A stretch of DNA of 64,000 nt from Cricetomys ansorgei (Eukaryota; Chordata; Mammalia; Rodentia; Nesomyidae): assembly GCA_026225945.1 (NCBI GenBank), contig JAMJFZ010000320.1, positions 8,884,001 through 8,948,000 on the forward strand, given 5' to 3'. The notes below the pieces were generated by a model. That model was given only the letters and a program-made list of their open reading frames with translations. It ran no database searches and was not told where the DNA came from. Below, one piece after another: positions 23,749 to 37,203 of this stretch. How positions within the stretch are numbered: the first letter of the stretch is position 1; every line of letters starts with the position of its first letter. The position numbers were made by a program, and so were the translations under genes.

Positions 23749-24540
23749 TTCCTGACTCTTACAATGTTTTTTGCCTCCCTTTTTGACGATGTTCCCTAAG
23801 CTGGTGCTAAGTTGTAGATGTGTCATTAGGGGGTGGGCACCACATGATCATTTGATATCTACATTTTGACCAGCAGGGCTTTTCTGTAATGGTCTCTTTC
23901 TGTTGCAAAGAGAAGTTTCTTTGATGAGGGATGAGAGCTACACTTATCTGTGAGTGTAAGGATAGATATTTAGATTAAAGTTAGGAATTATGATGACTTA
24001 GTCATGTGGCAGCTTTAGATTCTCCTCCAAGATTCATGAAATTTTAGCCCCAAAGAGTTGACTAGGTTTCAGTATCAAGCCTTATTTCCCTCTTGTTGAG
24101 AAGACTTTAAGTCCAATTAAAGAACTGTTGGTTACCTCCAAGATATACATGCCTCTATCATCCCCTTAGAATTGCTATGCCATGGTGGTTATTGTAGTTC
24201 ATAGGTTTCATGTGAAGGTACGACTGTTGTTTGCTTCCTTTCCTTGGAAGATTGCATAGCATTTTCTGGGAACATGGAAGATAGTCCTCAGGGAGGAGGC
24301 TTTCACATCAGCTGTTCAGGGTTCTGTGTACAAAGGGCATGGTGTCTTCAGCTGCAGGGACTTACTTACCTTCCCCCTGTGGGAAGTTACCAAGGGCCAA
24401 GGCAATAGTTGGTAATGGTTTGGGAGTCTCTTGAACAACACTGACCAATAACTCAAAAGGAGGTTTCCTGTGTCTGGCATTGGAATTTCTGTGGTGTGGT
24501 CTATGGCTTTTGTTGGAAGAATTCTCTGCCTAGGTAGGAA
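23235..24540 (-). mobile_element. Rodent L1 3' UTR, diverged
   Basis: Reverse-oriented: 'tttgagaatctcatacagtg' (23259), 'tcctgatcatacccactttg' (23281), later 'aagtttctttgatgaggga' (23914), 'ggtgtcttcagctgcaggga' (24341), 'gggccaaggcaatagttggt' (24393) and 'ttgaacaacactgaccaata' (24432). Same order as the copy at 12510-13850. An AC tract at 23713-23746 lies inside it. Confidence 0.78.
23713..23746. repeat. (AC)n microsatellite
   Basis: About 17 AC units, within an L1-derived stretch. Confidence 0.95.
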
Positions 24541-24599
24541 AATTTATGTAAACTGTATATGTATATTATGCATATAGATTTGTATATAATTTTAAGTAA

Positions 24600-24790
24600 A
24601 TAGTTAAAATATGATTCCTTGTGACTTTTTCAGACATCCCTCTGCTATTACCTTCCTCCTTCCCTCTCTCGTATTGACTTACCTCCCCTTCCTAGTTAAA
24701 GCTCTCCTTCATTTTACCGTTTTCCTTCAAATCATTTGTACCTTGCTATTCCTCTGTGAACTGCCCCCATGTTGTTGATCTTAGTATATT
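24600..24790 (-). mobile_element. Possible further L1 3' tail fragment
   Basis: Pyrimidine-rich text 'attaccttcctccttccctc' and neighbours resembles the far L1 tail seen at 22975 and 38715, but is short and diverged. Confidence 0.35.
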
Positions 24791-24799
24791 AGTTTACAT

Positions 24800-27700
24800 A
24801 GTATACTTAGTATATTAGTTTATTTTGGGTTGGCTTTGCCTGAATCTGTGATCTGGGGCCAAATTGTCAGTTCTAGGATCAGTTTTACTTTGGTCAAAAA
24901 TATAGGCAAATTAAGTGAACCTCGCCCACTATTTGGGGCATGTTACTGATTAATTTATGTCTATACTACCTGGATGTCTTCCATTCACATGTCCTCTGGC
25001 CGGCAATGTCCTGTCAGTAGGCATCTCTTTTCTCTAGCCTCTGGAATGCTCTGGGTGGAAACTCTTATGGGTCTTATTTTCTAATTTCAGGCAAGGGATA
25101 AGTCATTCAGTCATTAATTAATACTTTCTAGTTCAGTAGATATTCCCATATGTGTTTCCTGTCTTATCTAAATAAGCCAATTTAGGGGGAAGCAATGTGT
25201 CTGTAGTTTGTTATTTGTCTTCAATGGTTTCTATTCTAGACTAAATACATATTTTAGGAACAAGTCAATAATTTAGTTCAGTGTTTGGCTTCTACGATGG
25301 GTACTCTTTTTATTAGCTTTCAATCTTATGGGAAATAATAACGAGTACCAGTGATAAACTGATTAGTCTGTTTCTGTTGGTTAGCTAGTAGGCATTTTAT
25401 TTGTTGTCCTATTAATTTTTAAAAGTAACTCTTTAGGTTGGGTGTGATGTTCACTCCTTTACACACAAAAAAATGGGATGCTCAGTTCAGTGAATTAAAC
25501 TTGCTTGCCTATAATTGTTGAACTAGTAGAACTCAGTAGATCTTTCCAGGTCTACAGCTCATGTTTCTATGAAGCAGAAATGTCCTTCAAGAAATATGAC
25601 ATAGAACATGTAAGAAACTTGAGCTTCACATTCTTGGTTAATGTACAGTTTAAACAAAAGGAAACACTGCTAACGCCTGGGTTTATGCTTCTTCGATAGG
25701 CGAGACTTTTAAAACTATTTCCAACTAACTTACTTCATCTCAAAGCCATAGCAACATAGAGACTTCTCTACTCTTGGGTTAGGACTTGGGTCATCTTCCA
25801 TGCTCTGGGATTATATAAACAGTATACTCATTTGATGCATTTATTGATTTCATTTGTCCCCAGCCATTGGTAAAAATAAAATATAATGACCTATTTTTTA
25901 AATTTCTGTTTATCCCATACCATTATATGTGTCCTTCCAAGAAATGGAGTGGCACATTTGCTTCTGAAAGTGCCTCAGGTGAAGAGCTATGGTGGGATTT
26001 ACACATTTCATAACAATCTTTTGTTACTGGGCAGAAACACTTGTTAAAGATGGTACATTTTTGGCATATTGGGCAGATTTCTAGAAGGAAATATATAAAA
26101 CATTGACAGCATGGAAAGTGAAATGGAGAAAGAAAGTGAAAAACACCTTGTATCCAAATTAAAAAAAAATCATTCTATTTAAAGTTTTGGAGCAAGATAC
26201 CGAAGGTAGGCTATTTTAACTGCTGTCGTTAAAATCTGGGTAGTTTTGATAATCAAAATTTTACCTTGACACAAATTAGAGGGTTTTTTGCCTCTATTTT
26301 CTGTTTTTCAATTAATCCTGGGAATTTCCTGAACAGCGATTGCCTCCAGAGGCTGAGATGGACTGTGTCAGTGTCATGGAGGGCATGGAGTGAGAACCAT
26401 CACAGCTCACGTCTGAGCATCTAGCCGTAAGCTAGCGAGACACATGGAGTGGAAGCACACTGAACCGATGATCTCAGGGATGCCTGGGGTGGGTAACTCT
26501 CATCTCTCAGGGAGTGTGATGTCCTAAATGGAGGAATCCTGTTAGGTTGACATCAGCTGACTCCTCTGTCAGGTCAGGAATTGAGGGTTGTACCTGTTAT
26601 GGGATTAGAACATTCAAGTCGAAATGGTGGCTGAAGGCTTTCCTCAGTTATATGATTCACCGGAAACAGGAGATACAAAGACAGAAATCAAGCTCCTATT
26701 TTCACCTTGCTTGTCTTATTTTTCTAGACCTTATCTTGTCTATACGTTAAAATTGATCCTGGCAGCTTTAAGCAATATCTTCCCATATCTCATGAGAGTC
26801 TAATTGAATGGAAAATGAGTTTCATTTTTGGATTGGACTTTGAGGATCTTCCCTAAGTAATTCCAATGTTGAGGGCCACTGCCCTAAAGTTACCTCTTTC
26901 TTCCTGATATAACATACATTCATTTTATTCCCCACTTTCAGACAATGCCAGGAGTAACAGCCACTTTTCTTGCAAAACACAGGTGACTTCACATTGCCCA
27001 CTGTAGCAGGAAGTAGAAGACAGAAGCACTTTTATAAAAATGAAATCTAGCGACTAAGAATAATTGCTTGTGTGTAGTTAAGCTCATTGTAGATTTTGCT
27101 AACAAAACGATGCACTTTATTCTTGTGAAATTATTTAATTTGTTAATATAATATTAAATAGGATATAATATAGTAAAGCATTTTAATATTCTAGAGAATA
27201 TTTGAAAAATCTTCTCCCAGACACTGATATCTAACACAAATTACATCAATGATTACAATGAGAATATTGTGAGTGCTTTGTGTATATCGGGGTGTGTCCA
27301 ACATGGAGACATTTGTTGGCTACTTACCTTTATAATTATTTTCTAATTTTTACTTAATTTCAAATACACTGTCTGCTAAGATTTATCATAATTCAATATT
27401 TCCCCACTAAAGCAGAGTAAAAGTCAACAAGACAGTGACTATGACAGAAATCATGATTTCTATAATAGACAAGTGCCACTCGAACTGGATTTAGATAGCG
27501 TTTTTATTAATAAACTTTCTTTCACTATCTTATGAAAACCCAATGGAGGTGGTATCATTGTAAGTCATTTTGTAATATAAATCACTACACATATATTATT
27601 TGTATAATTTTGAATAGTTACAGATTTTTCCATAACAGCCATTAGAATAGACTTTTGTTTCTCTTTTAAAAGATATTTAACCACACAGCCAAACTTGATA

Positions 27701-28680
27701 GACTTCTGTCCCTATTCCGAATGTCAGGTGACAGTGTCTTGGGAGCACATAGTTGATGCCTGTTTTTTTTTTTTTCCTCAGATGGTTAGTGGGATAAAAT
27801 GACGTTTTAAGAACTAGAATTTTAGTGCTTAATAACCTTAGACATTCTTGAGCAAAAAGAAAGATTAGTTTTGAAACTGTTATAAATGACATCTTCAGAG
27901 AGCAGGAAGCGTCACAAGCTATTAAGAGCAGTGTTTCAGAAAGTTACCACTATTTTTTTTAAAAAAGACATTGCATGGTTTTAGCAGTGTAGAAACTTCA
28001 ACTGAGCTACGATTCTAAGAGTTTCTGTTTTAAAAATTAAGACTGCCTTGAAGTCAGGAATAATGTTTTTTTATCACATCTGAAAGGAAATAGATTCAAG
28101 TCAAGCACAACCGCCATCTAGAGTGTCCTTACCATCTCCGCTCGTAGAGCAGGTGGGTCTCAGAGCCTGGTTCCGGTGCTGAGTTTGTAACGTCCATGAG
28201 AAAGTCAACAATTAGTTCCTTTGTTGGCTGCCTGAAACAAGAGGTTGGAAAGTCTGTGATTCATGGGCATTATGAACCAGCTGAAGCCAAACGAAGAAGC
28301 TGGGAGAGAAGAGATGCACCTAGCATGGGAAACGCTCCCCTCTTAGGACTTCCATTTTCAGTTGTCCTTGGAAGAGCTTTTCAAATTACTTAGGATTCAG
28401 TTAAGTAAACGTGCATGCGCTGAATCTGCAGGACACAGTGATGGGTAACATTCCCTGAAAAGGACTTAATAAAGGAAGCTAAATTGTCTTAAAAGGAAAG
28501 AGTTCAACATCCATGTTTTCAGGCCTGAGTTGGCTCTGTTAACCTTGAACCTCGAGAGGGTGCAGTACAACCTCTGCAGCCCCCATGCTTCACTCAGATG
28601 GGGTCTTTGGCAGATACACATTAAATAAATCAGTATATAATTGTAAGTCTGGGAAGGCCTTTAGTGGTAAATTGGTCTTA
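24800..28680. other. Unique AT-rich sequence
   Basis: No gene recognised. A weak, degraded B1-like head ('ggttgggtgtgatgttcact', 25436) is possible but not claimed. Frames of 64-71 codons have no recognisable domain. A T tract of about 14 lies at 27761-27774. Confidence 0.45.
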
Positions 28681-28684
28681 CTAT

Positions 28685-28815
28685 TTTTAAGGGTAGAGAA
28701 GAACGAGCCTCCAAGAAGAAAGTGACCAGCTAGTGGTCAATCTAACCTCAAGATCAAAGCCCTGGCTCTGACCCAGATTTCCTCACTCATGTTTCAGAGC
28801 TCTTTCTGTTCTACC
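28685..28815 (-). repeat. MIR SINE relic
   Basis: Reverse-oriented MIR order: 'gtgaccagctagtggtcaat' (28721), 'agccctggctctgacccaga' (28758), then 'gagctctttctgttctacc' (28797). Confidence 0.58.
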
Positions 28816-28819
28816 TTCG

Positions 28820-29750
28820 GAAGGTAAATAGAGAAACCTGCCAGATATTTTTCAAATTACCCATGGAAAGTGGTCCGAATGGCAGGTGCAGCCTGCTGGG
28901 CATGGATGCTGGATCGGTTCAGTTGTATTTACCTTTCAGTCTGTTTGCTTTCTGAACAAGAGGGGCCAGCTCCATTAGGTAAATGCCTAGCCCTCTAAAA
29001 TGGAATCTAAATAAATCAAGTGGCATCTTAGTGCTGCATGCTGTCATGGAGTGGAGGAAGGGGAAGCCAGGAACAAGGTAGGGAGGACTTAGAAGAGTGA
29101 CCTGGCAAAATGTGTTTCTGATGTGTCCTAACGCCATTGTAAATTTTAAGACAAGGTACTTTTATAATCTTCCCTGTCAATAAGTATGCTGTGTGTTGGG
29201 AGTATAGGTTAGCAGAAAATATGTTAGATGTTTGCATTTCTTTTCTAGTAGTTTATCTGAATGTCTTTTCACAGCAGTCAAAAGGACATAAGAGCGTTGC
29301 AACTTACCGGAGCTATTTGTTGCATTGGCCGTTCATTCCTTCTTAAATCCACTCGACAACGTGCGTGTGGCATCAGCAATGTTTTAAGCATTAATAACTA
29401 AAGGAATGTAGAGCCCTAAATCTCATAGTCTTGGAAAGGGATGTACAAAATTCCCATTTTGTTTAAAACACTTCTTGTGCCAAAGAGCATGAGACAATGG
29501 CTTGGTAATGGTACAGGATGGGAACAGTGCAGGAAATGTTCTGTTGGTATAACACTACAGTGAATCCTAGAGTAGGAGCTCATTAGCATTCCTGCTCACC
29601 CGAGACAAGGAAAACATGGTTGTGGTATTAAATAAAAACACCGTGGTAGACCTCAGCCAATTACTGTTGTGCCTTGTGGGTGCATCATCACTCTGATTCT
29701 GGTTCCTTCTAGAGTAACTTAACTATCCAGTCTGTGAAGCTTGTAGGTGA
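28820..29750. other. Unique non-coding sequence
   Basis: No gene or confident repeat seen. Confidence 0.5.
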
Positions 29751-29754
29751 GGGT

Positions 29755-29900
29755 GTGCAGACTCTGAAACCAGCAACTTGAATGCTAATTCCCATCACCC
29801 TGACTTGTTAGCACATTTCTTCGCCCCCTTCTGTCTTGGTTTTCTTGTTTATTAATGGTGGTGACAGGAGCTGTGTTTAGAGTTTATGTTGAGTTCATGT
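29755..29900 (+). repeat. MIR SINE relic
   Basis: Plus-strand MIR order: 'gtgcagactctgaaaccagc', 'gaatgctaattcccatcacc', then 'ttggttttcttgtttattaa' and 'tggtggtgacaggagctgtg', corresponding to the box, 'cctcagtttcctcatctgta' and 'gggataataatagtacct' parts. Confidence 0.62.
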
Positions 29901-31205
29901 GGCCAGGTATGGTCTTCTCAGTTGTTACTGGGTGGTGCATGCTCAGTTTGCTTTGAGCTTGAGCCAGGAAGTCTGTGGACATTTTAAGTATCTTCCTCCT
30001 TACTCACCAAGTTGTCAAGTTCCCAAAGAAGGTTTGCATAGTAAAGACTTTGTGTCTACCATATGAGAACACTCAGGAAATGCTGACTTTTATAGCAATA
30101 ATAATTTATACTGTTATTATAAGTAATGTATCACACAGTGGCATTATATGACTGAGAATATGAAGGATTTCCACAAGTGTATTTTGCATGTGGTGGAAAT
30201 TCTATAATAGTTTGTGGTTGTATGTCTTAGCAGAGTTGTAGTAACTAGAAATATAGCCTCCTTCTTACTTTTCCTGATTTCTTTCCATAGTTCTCCCAAG
30301 TGGAAATTTCATCTAGTCTATAGCTGGAAGTTTGGAAGCTGTTTCTTTATCCACCTTTATCCACCCTGATTTCAAAGCAGGTCTCAGCTATCTGTGGCCC
30401 TATGCCTCCTCCCTTGTCCTTAGGCCAACATGGCTTAGAAGAAGATGGTGAAGACTATGTTTTAATATCTGTTCCTTGTGTATCCTTCTCCAAGGAGACT
30501 ACCCATCCTTGCCTAGACACAGCTAATTAAACTGAAGTTAGATAGAAGCCAATTATAGACTGTATAGCTAAGTCTGGCATAAAAGGATAAATACTGGCAA
30601 GCAGATTCTCACATAGTTTTGGAATCATGAAGGGAATTTGTCAGCTAATAATAGAGCAGAAGCTGAGGGAAGTCTTTTAAAAAGACAAGCCAAGGGCATT
30701 TGGAAACCAAAATATGATGTACTGGAACACACAGAGAGAAGATGCAGAAAATGACGAGTGGAAAGAGAAAGGCATCTCAAGGAGAGTGTAGAGGGATGAG
30801 ATGTGGAGATTGAAGAAAGGTAAGAAGTCAAGGTTATGCTTAATTCCAAGATGCACCTGGGATCCTGGTGGCCTTAGGTTCTTTCTGTAATGACAATGGC
30901 AAAAATTCCCAAAGGTGTTTATGCTAGCAACAATGATTATAACAATGAAAAATATTTCATTAGAATGCTATATGTCCTAGACACTACTGTAACTCTTTTA
31001 TGAATGAATTCAATCAATTTTTCATAAGAAATCCACAAGAACAGTTTTTCTTCATCCAGCTTTGGGGAGAACTTATTCATAGCCTCAAAGACCCCATCTC
31101 CCACGTGTGTGCACATTCTCACCCAAAATACTTGAGGGAAAAAAACTAAACTCCCAGGAAGACATAGAAGAGAGAGTAACTCAACCACATTCTCATGCAC
31201 AAGAT
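29901..31205. other. Unique non-coding sequence
   Basis: No gene or confident repeat seen. Confidence 0.5.
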
Positions 31206-31207
31206 TA

Positions 31208-32096
31208 GTGACCATTCTCATTACCCCACAAGTTTCCTTGGCTACCAGTCACAGCCCACATTGTAATAATATTAGTAGTGACTCTGAGTTGGAATCTCTT
31301 ATCCCTTGGGATCACAGTGAGCTTTTAGAACTGATTCCTACAATCTTAATTCACACCAAATTTCTGGTGATTATGTGTCCTGACCAATCTGAACCGAGGG
31401 GCCTTCACTCATGCTGTAGCCCTGGATCAAAGGCATGCATTCTTCTGGGGATGGATAGAGCACCAGGAACCAGCCCATCAACATTTATCATGGAGTTCCC
31501 ATATTCTCCATTGTTGAGGAAGTTTATTTTTAGTTATGTATACAATAATTGTTTTGTGCACTGTTGGGTGAGGGGTTGCCAAGGTCTTGATGTTTTATAT
31601 TGTTTGCGGGTGTTGGATTTATGGGGGGGATGTTGATTGCTAATGATCTGCATAAGCTATCAGTAGAACACCTAGGGAGTTTGGGATCAATAAAAGCACC
31701 TGAGCTCAGACACTCAGGGTACTACTGTTCAATATGGCACTGGCCAGGATGGCTGTTCCCTCTGCTGCAATCTGGAAGTGTTTGTACCTACGATTATGTC
31801 TCCTGGTTGTCCTTGATGAGCCACCACAGCAACCTACTGCTACACTCCAGATGATGTGCAAGCCATATAACTGCTCTCTACTCTAGCATTGCTCAAACTC
31901 CATGAGCTATCCTAGGGGAATCTCATTACCATGTTTCTGATATCATGGTTCTTAACTTCTGCATTTCTAGGAATCTTGCAGGTGATGCCAAAGCTGTTGG
32001 TCCATGGATAATGCTGGGAGCAGAAAAAACTCTATAGGGGATCTTTGTATCTAAACAACCAGATAGCATTTTAGGTTCTGAAGTCCATTTCATCCA
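31208..32096 (+). other. Possible old retroelement internal sequence
   Basis: Lies immediately upstream of MER5A- and MLT1-like relics and includes a 142-codon plus-strand frame (31208-31636), the longest non-repeat frame before 51 kb. I recognise no domain in it. It may be MaLR/ERVL internal sequence, but that is inference from position. Confidence 0.3.
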
Positions 32097-32205
32097 CGTT
32101 TTAACCACTGACCCGTATTATGGTGTGAAAGCAAGCAACTGTACAAATGGATCCAAGAGTGTTCCTATAGAATTTTATTTATGAAAACAAACACTGTTCA
32201 CAATT
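32097..32205 (+). mobile_element. MER5A-like hAT relic
   Basis: The order 'gtgaaagcaagcaactgtac', 'aaatggatccaagagtgttc' and 'tagaattttatttatgaaaa' matches the MER5A-type 'gcgaaagcagccatagac..aatgggcgtggctgtgttccaataaaactttatttac' order with substitutions. Confidence 0.65.
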
Positions 32206-32224
32206 GACACTTGCCTTCATCCAC

Positions 32225-32752
32225 ACTTCCTACAGCTAGGGCCACAGTCTGTCACATGCCTCCTGCAGTATACTGATGATATTGAGAGACCTAATGAATG
32301 GTTTCCCTATGTCTACATTCTTTGCATGTGACTTTGCATATCTTCTCTTTAGATTGTGGAACCTATCTATGTTTTGCCTCACTTTATGGGCTTTCCTTCT
32401 AAATTGCTTTGGCTAGTATAACACAGCAGAAGTAATATTGCACCAGTTATGAGGCCCAGTCTTCCAGAAGCCTTCCTCCCATCTGCTCTCTTAGATGTCT
32501 CCTCTGTAGGAACAAGCCTGCATTTATCAGTGAAGGATGGGGAAGTGCAGTGAAGGGAGCCAAGATATCCCAGCAACTGCAGAAAGGGCTGTTGGCAAAT
32601 GCATAGAAGATTCCAGCCAAGATCAGATTTGCCAAGCTGAATGCCATCTCAACTGCCAAATATCAGGGTCATGAGAAAAATGAAATAATTTTAATTTCAT
32701 GCTGCAGAATTTGTGTTGGTTTGTTAAGCAGTAAAAGCTAACTAATACACCT
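32225..32752 (+). mobile_element. MLT1-like (MaLR) LTR
   Basis: The 3' end 'ttgtgttggtttgttaagca' (32710) followed by 'aaaagctaactaataca' (32736) is the hallmark terminus of mammalian MLT1 LTRs. Upstream, 'gcatgtgactttgcatatct' (32324) and 'tttgccaagctgaatgccat' (32627) fit the same family. Upstream edge approximate. Confidence 0.72.
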
Positions 32753-32969
32753 ACTACATGATGGTCATCGTAAAGAATCCTCTGAACGAACCTAGATTGT
32801 GTCTAATTTACAGGCAAGCACCTAAGGTCCAGCTAGGAAACTTCTGCAGTGCAGCACAGGAGGGAGGTGGCGGCTGGAATTCTAACTCGTTTCACATATT
32901 AGGCTCTTATCACTCTTCCAACACTGTTACTCTGGTTTCTCTTTTCTTGTTCTCAACCTAAACACGAAC

Positions 32970-33885
32970 GTGTACACACACACGCACACACACACACATA
33001 CACGCACACACACACTCACATGCACACACACACACATACACACACAGACGCACACGCACACACACACACACATACACACACGCGCACACACGCGTGCACA
33101 TGCATACACACACACATACACACACAGACGCACACGCACACACACACACGCACACACACACTCACATGCACACACACGCACATACACACACACATGCACA
33201 CACACGCACACACACATACACACACAGACGCACACGCACACACACACACATACACGCACACACATACACACACAGACGCACACGCACACACACACACACG
33301 CACACACACACTCACATGCACACACACGCACATACACACACACATGCACACACACACGCACACACACATACACACACAGACGCACACGCACACACACACA
33401 CATACACGCGCACACACACTCACATGCACACACACACACATACACACACAGACGCACACGCACACACACACACACATACACACACGCGCACACACGCGTG
33501 CACATGCATACACACACAGACGCACATGCACACACACACACATGCACACACACTCACATGCACACGCACATACACACACACATGCACACACACACACGCA
33601 CACACACATACACACACAGACGCACATGCACACACACACACATACACGCACACACATACACACACAGACGCACACGCACACACACACACGCACACACACA
33701 CTCACATGCACACACACGCACATACACACACACATGCACACACACACGCACACACACATACACACACAGACGCACACGCACACACACACACATACACGCA
33801 CACACACACTCACATGCACACACACACACATACACACACAGACGCACACGCACACACACACAGACACACACACACACACATGCAC
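32970..33885. repeat. CA-rich higher-order tandem array
   Basis: About 0.9 kb of almost pure alternating purine/pyrimidine sequence built from CA runs marked by rarer TACACA, GACGCACA, CTCACATG and CGCGTGC words. The marker 'gacg' occurs at 33047, 33127, 33227, 33275, 33379, 33451, 33519, 33619, 33667, 33769 and 33841. Spacings repeat as 100, 48, 104, 72 and then 100, 48, 102, 72, so a unit of about 390-404 bases is present twice in tandem. Frames of 93-368 codons rich in His/Thr or Cys/Val are repeat products. Confidence 0.95.
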
Positions 33886-33889
33886 TTTC

Positions 33890-36800
33890 AAATATGCACA
33901 CAGTTTCACAGAGCATTTGATAGTTGCAGTTCTAGATAGTTCTACATTAGGAAAACAGCTAATACTTCAGCTTAAAGGATTTTGTGAAGACCAACCTTAC
34001 ACGTGTATTTCTCTCAGGCCATGTAACATTAGTTACATTTTAAAGCATGCACAATTTAACCTCATGCAGTCAATTCACAAGCTGACAAGCTCCTTAAGGA
34101 GCATTGATACTGGTCTACTGATTTAGAATTTTAAGTGTCTGGTACCTCCTTAAGAGATTTTATCATATGCTCTGTAGACATAAGCATTAGAGGAGAATAC
34201 AGCACTTCTCTCCGGACTTTCAACCTAGGTCATGTGGCTGGCTCTGGCAGGTCTGCAATCCTTTCCTGAGCGTATGTTTTGGTTTTACAGATTTAGTGAA
34301 AGGATTTATTTTCCTCTTTCCTGGACAAGGACAAACTTCATGAGATGATGACTTAATTCACGACACAAAATCATGAAAGCACTCCTCAAATTAAGTCTTC
34401 AAGCACAAAAAAAGAAAGCGAGAAGAAAGAAGAAAGCACGTTCATTCAGAATAATAGACCACTTTATGCCTTTTTGAAAAAAAAAAAAAACTATTGAACT
34501 TTACTAATTCTCACTAATGATAGGGGAGGCCCTTTGTAGAGGAACCAATTTCACTGATTACTGAATCATATAAAATATTCTGAGAAAGAAATGAAATCTT
34601 GGCCATTCAAGACCCTCTGTGATTCTTGCTGAGAAACAGGCACCCACTGCTGTTCTAATTGGGAGAGTGATTGGGTTTGCAGTTTAGTGAACTGAGATAA
34701 ACACAAATACCATCCAACTGCAAATCTACGTCTCGGTCATTAAAGAAGACACTTGCAGGTGATAACAGAGCAGATCAACTGGGAGCAAATCCACAACACA
34801 CTGAGTTCAGGGAGATTGTATTTAGAGGTGTGTGTGGCTTCTTTTTAAGCTATTCAGAGAGTAAGATTTCCAGTTGAAAGAATTTATTCACCTGGAAAAA
34901 TCTGACCCAGGAATTTATTATCTCAATGTATGCCTAGAACCTCAATGTTAAAATAATATTTTGACATGCAAAGTCAAAACTAGCTGTGTACTTAGAATAT
35001 GTACCAGATCCTCCACTGACATAACATGAGAGTATTCTAATAATTGGCAGCTAATTAGAATACTTAAATGCATTTGTTTATAGACAAAGAGTAATGGTAA
35101 GGTGTTTGGAAAACAGAAGTTCCTAATAGCAGAGCATTTCAATGATCCATACAGGGAAGTCGTTGCTGGCAGGGAAAAAAAAAAGATCTTGCATTTTACT
35201 GGAAATATTTCTTTATCCAACTTACAGGGACATTTCTAGCATCAGAGTTGACACGATGATCAGTAACTTACCTTTTTCATGACTCAGACACCTTTTTTGG
35301 TGTCTTTACCTTTAAATTGCCATGTTGGAGAAAATGGGGATGAGCCTAGAAACATGGGAAATGAGATTTGACTTGTTGCAAAGCCTGCAATGGGTGTGAC
35401 CTGAATCATCAAATTGATTCAAGTGGTTTTAGTACAACTCTGAAACATCCGGGTCTTTAGTTATATGACAATTAGTGCAGTGATGTCATAACATTTCTGG
35501 AAATCTACTCTTGCTCCATAATTAGTTTGTTCGAACCTAAAAAATTCACTATGTCCAGACAAACAGAGATATTCAAAGTGATTCTTAATTAGTGAAATTA
35601 AAGCCATAAATTTTAACCTAAATATTTTTTAACATGTATATGTTGAGTCCTTCCTGTGGGAGCACTGCAGAATGACTGAGATTAACTTCTGAACTTCAAG
35701 GTTCTTAATAATTCCGTAGGAGGAAGATATATATTCGCACACAAGAATATCACATGAATGCAAAATATGACCATTTGCAACAGAGACATAAAATTACCAC
35801 TATCAATGTTCAGAGAAAGGAATCTGGGATGGCTCCAAAAAGGAGAGCAAAAGTTTTCCTATATGTGCCTGGGATGTGGAAATACCTCTGAGAGAAGGAC
35901 TTAACGCAAACAAAGATAAACCAGGTCTGGGGAACAAAGCAAGTCTGAGACACAGGCAATGTTATGTGAGCAGTTTTTTTGAAATTAAGTTGAGTATAAG
36001 CTGTACTGAGACCTGTGATCTGTGATCCTTTGGTCTACAAAGAAGCAGGTGGGCTGTGCTGGGCAATTTGGCTTTGGTAACCATTTTCAAAGAAAATGTG
36101 ACCAACATATGAGTGCTCTTGACAGCACCCTTGCTTCCTTACTGGGCACAGTTCCCAAAGCACAATCCATTAGCATGGCAAATCTCTGTAGAACCGTGTC
36201 ATCCGAGATAACGGTACAATGTAGAAGAGTAGGGGAACTGTATTGGCAGGATTGATCCAGAGCATAGATGGGACAGTGTAGCTAGCTGGACCACCAAGGA
36301 GGCACCTACGGATTACCGTATAATGATTTCACATTTTTGGAATAGGAAATTTTTGGAGTTAGTTAAGACTGGGGAAAGGCGACTCTATGGACCACTCTTA
36401 CTACATGGCGAATACATGTATCATAAATCTGCACAAACTCACAATGTACAGCATCAGGAATGAGCCCTGTTGTAACCGTGGCTTTTGGGAATACTGATGT
36501 GTCAGTGAAGGGTTGTGAATTATAATGACTGCAGCGCTCTGGTGCTGTGTTGGTAGTGGATAAAGTTATGCATGTTTGAGGGGAGAGTGCATCTGGTGAA
36601 ATCTTTGTCTTTTCTGCTCAGCGTTGATGTCAAATGAAAAGGTCTTTGAAATGTAAAACCTATTAAAATAGTGTGCAACAGACCACAGTGAAATTAAAGG
36701 TAGGTCACAAAAATGGGTATAAATTTTAAATTCTATACAGTTTCTGATTTAAAACACACATCTAAATATTGCATGAGTTATAGAAGAAACTTCAGTGGCA

Positions 36801-37195
36801 GTTACATTACGATTATTAAGTGAACAGTGAAACACAGTGTTTATAAAGACATGGGGTGCAATGAATGAAGACACATGTGTAGCCGTGGATGCTTGCACCC
36901 AGCAAAAGACACACCAGCTATTAACGTATCAAACGTGTGACACAACTCATAAAGAGAGTAGAGTAACAAGCCTAAAGAAACAAAAGGAAAGCATATTTAA
37001 TACAAGAAACAAAAACTGATGAAAAGAAAAACAAGCACATGACTGAAATAATAGCAAAGTTAAAGTTAATTCCTCTAGATGGGCATTGTTCATGGTTCTG
37101 ATGAGATCCATGGAGAGGGACAGAGTAGGAAATTTTCATCAATCTCAGAAATGTTTAAGAAGTAGCAAATTTTAGACTTAGGTGCTTTCTTTTTT
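33890..37195. other. Unique non-coding sequence
   Basis: No gene or confident repeat. An A tract of 13-14 lies near 34478. Frames of 60-90 codons are unsupported. Confidence 0.5.
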
Positions 37196-37203
37196 TTAAA
37201 AAA

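Noticed and set aside
25430..25600. Possible ancient B1-like head
   Set aside because: Only a short stretch resembles B1, and the rest does not follow.
32927..34126. Long frames of 67-368 codons rich in His/Thr or Cys/Val on both strands
   Set aside because: They are forced by the CA/GT repeat, exist in many frames at once, and show no domain.
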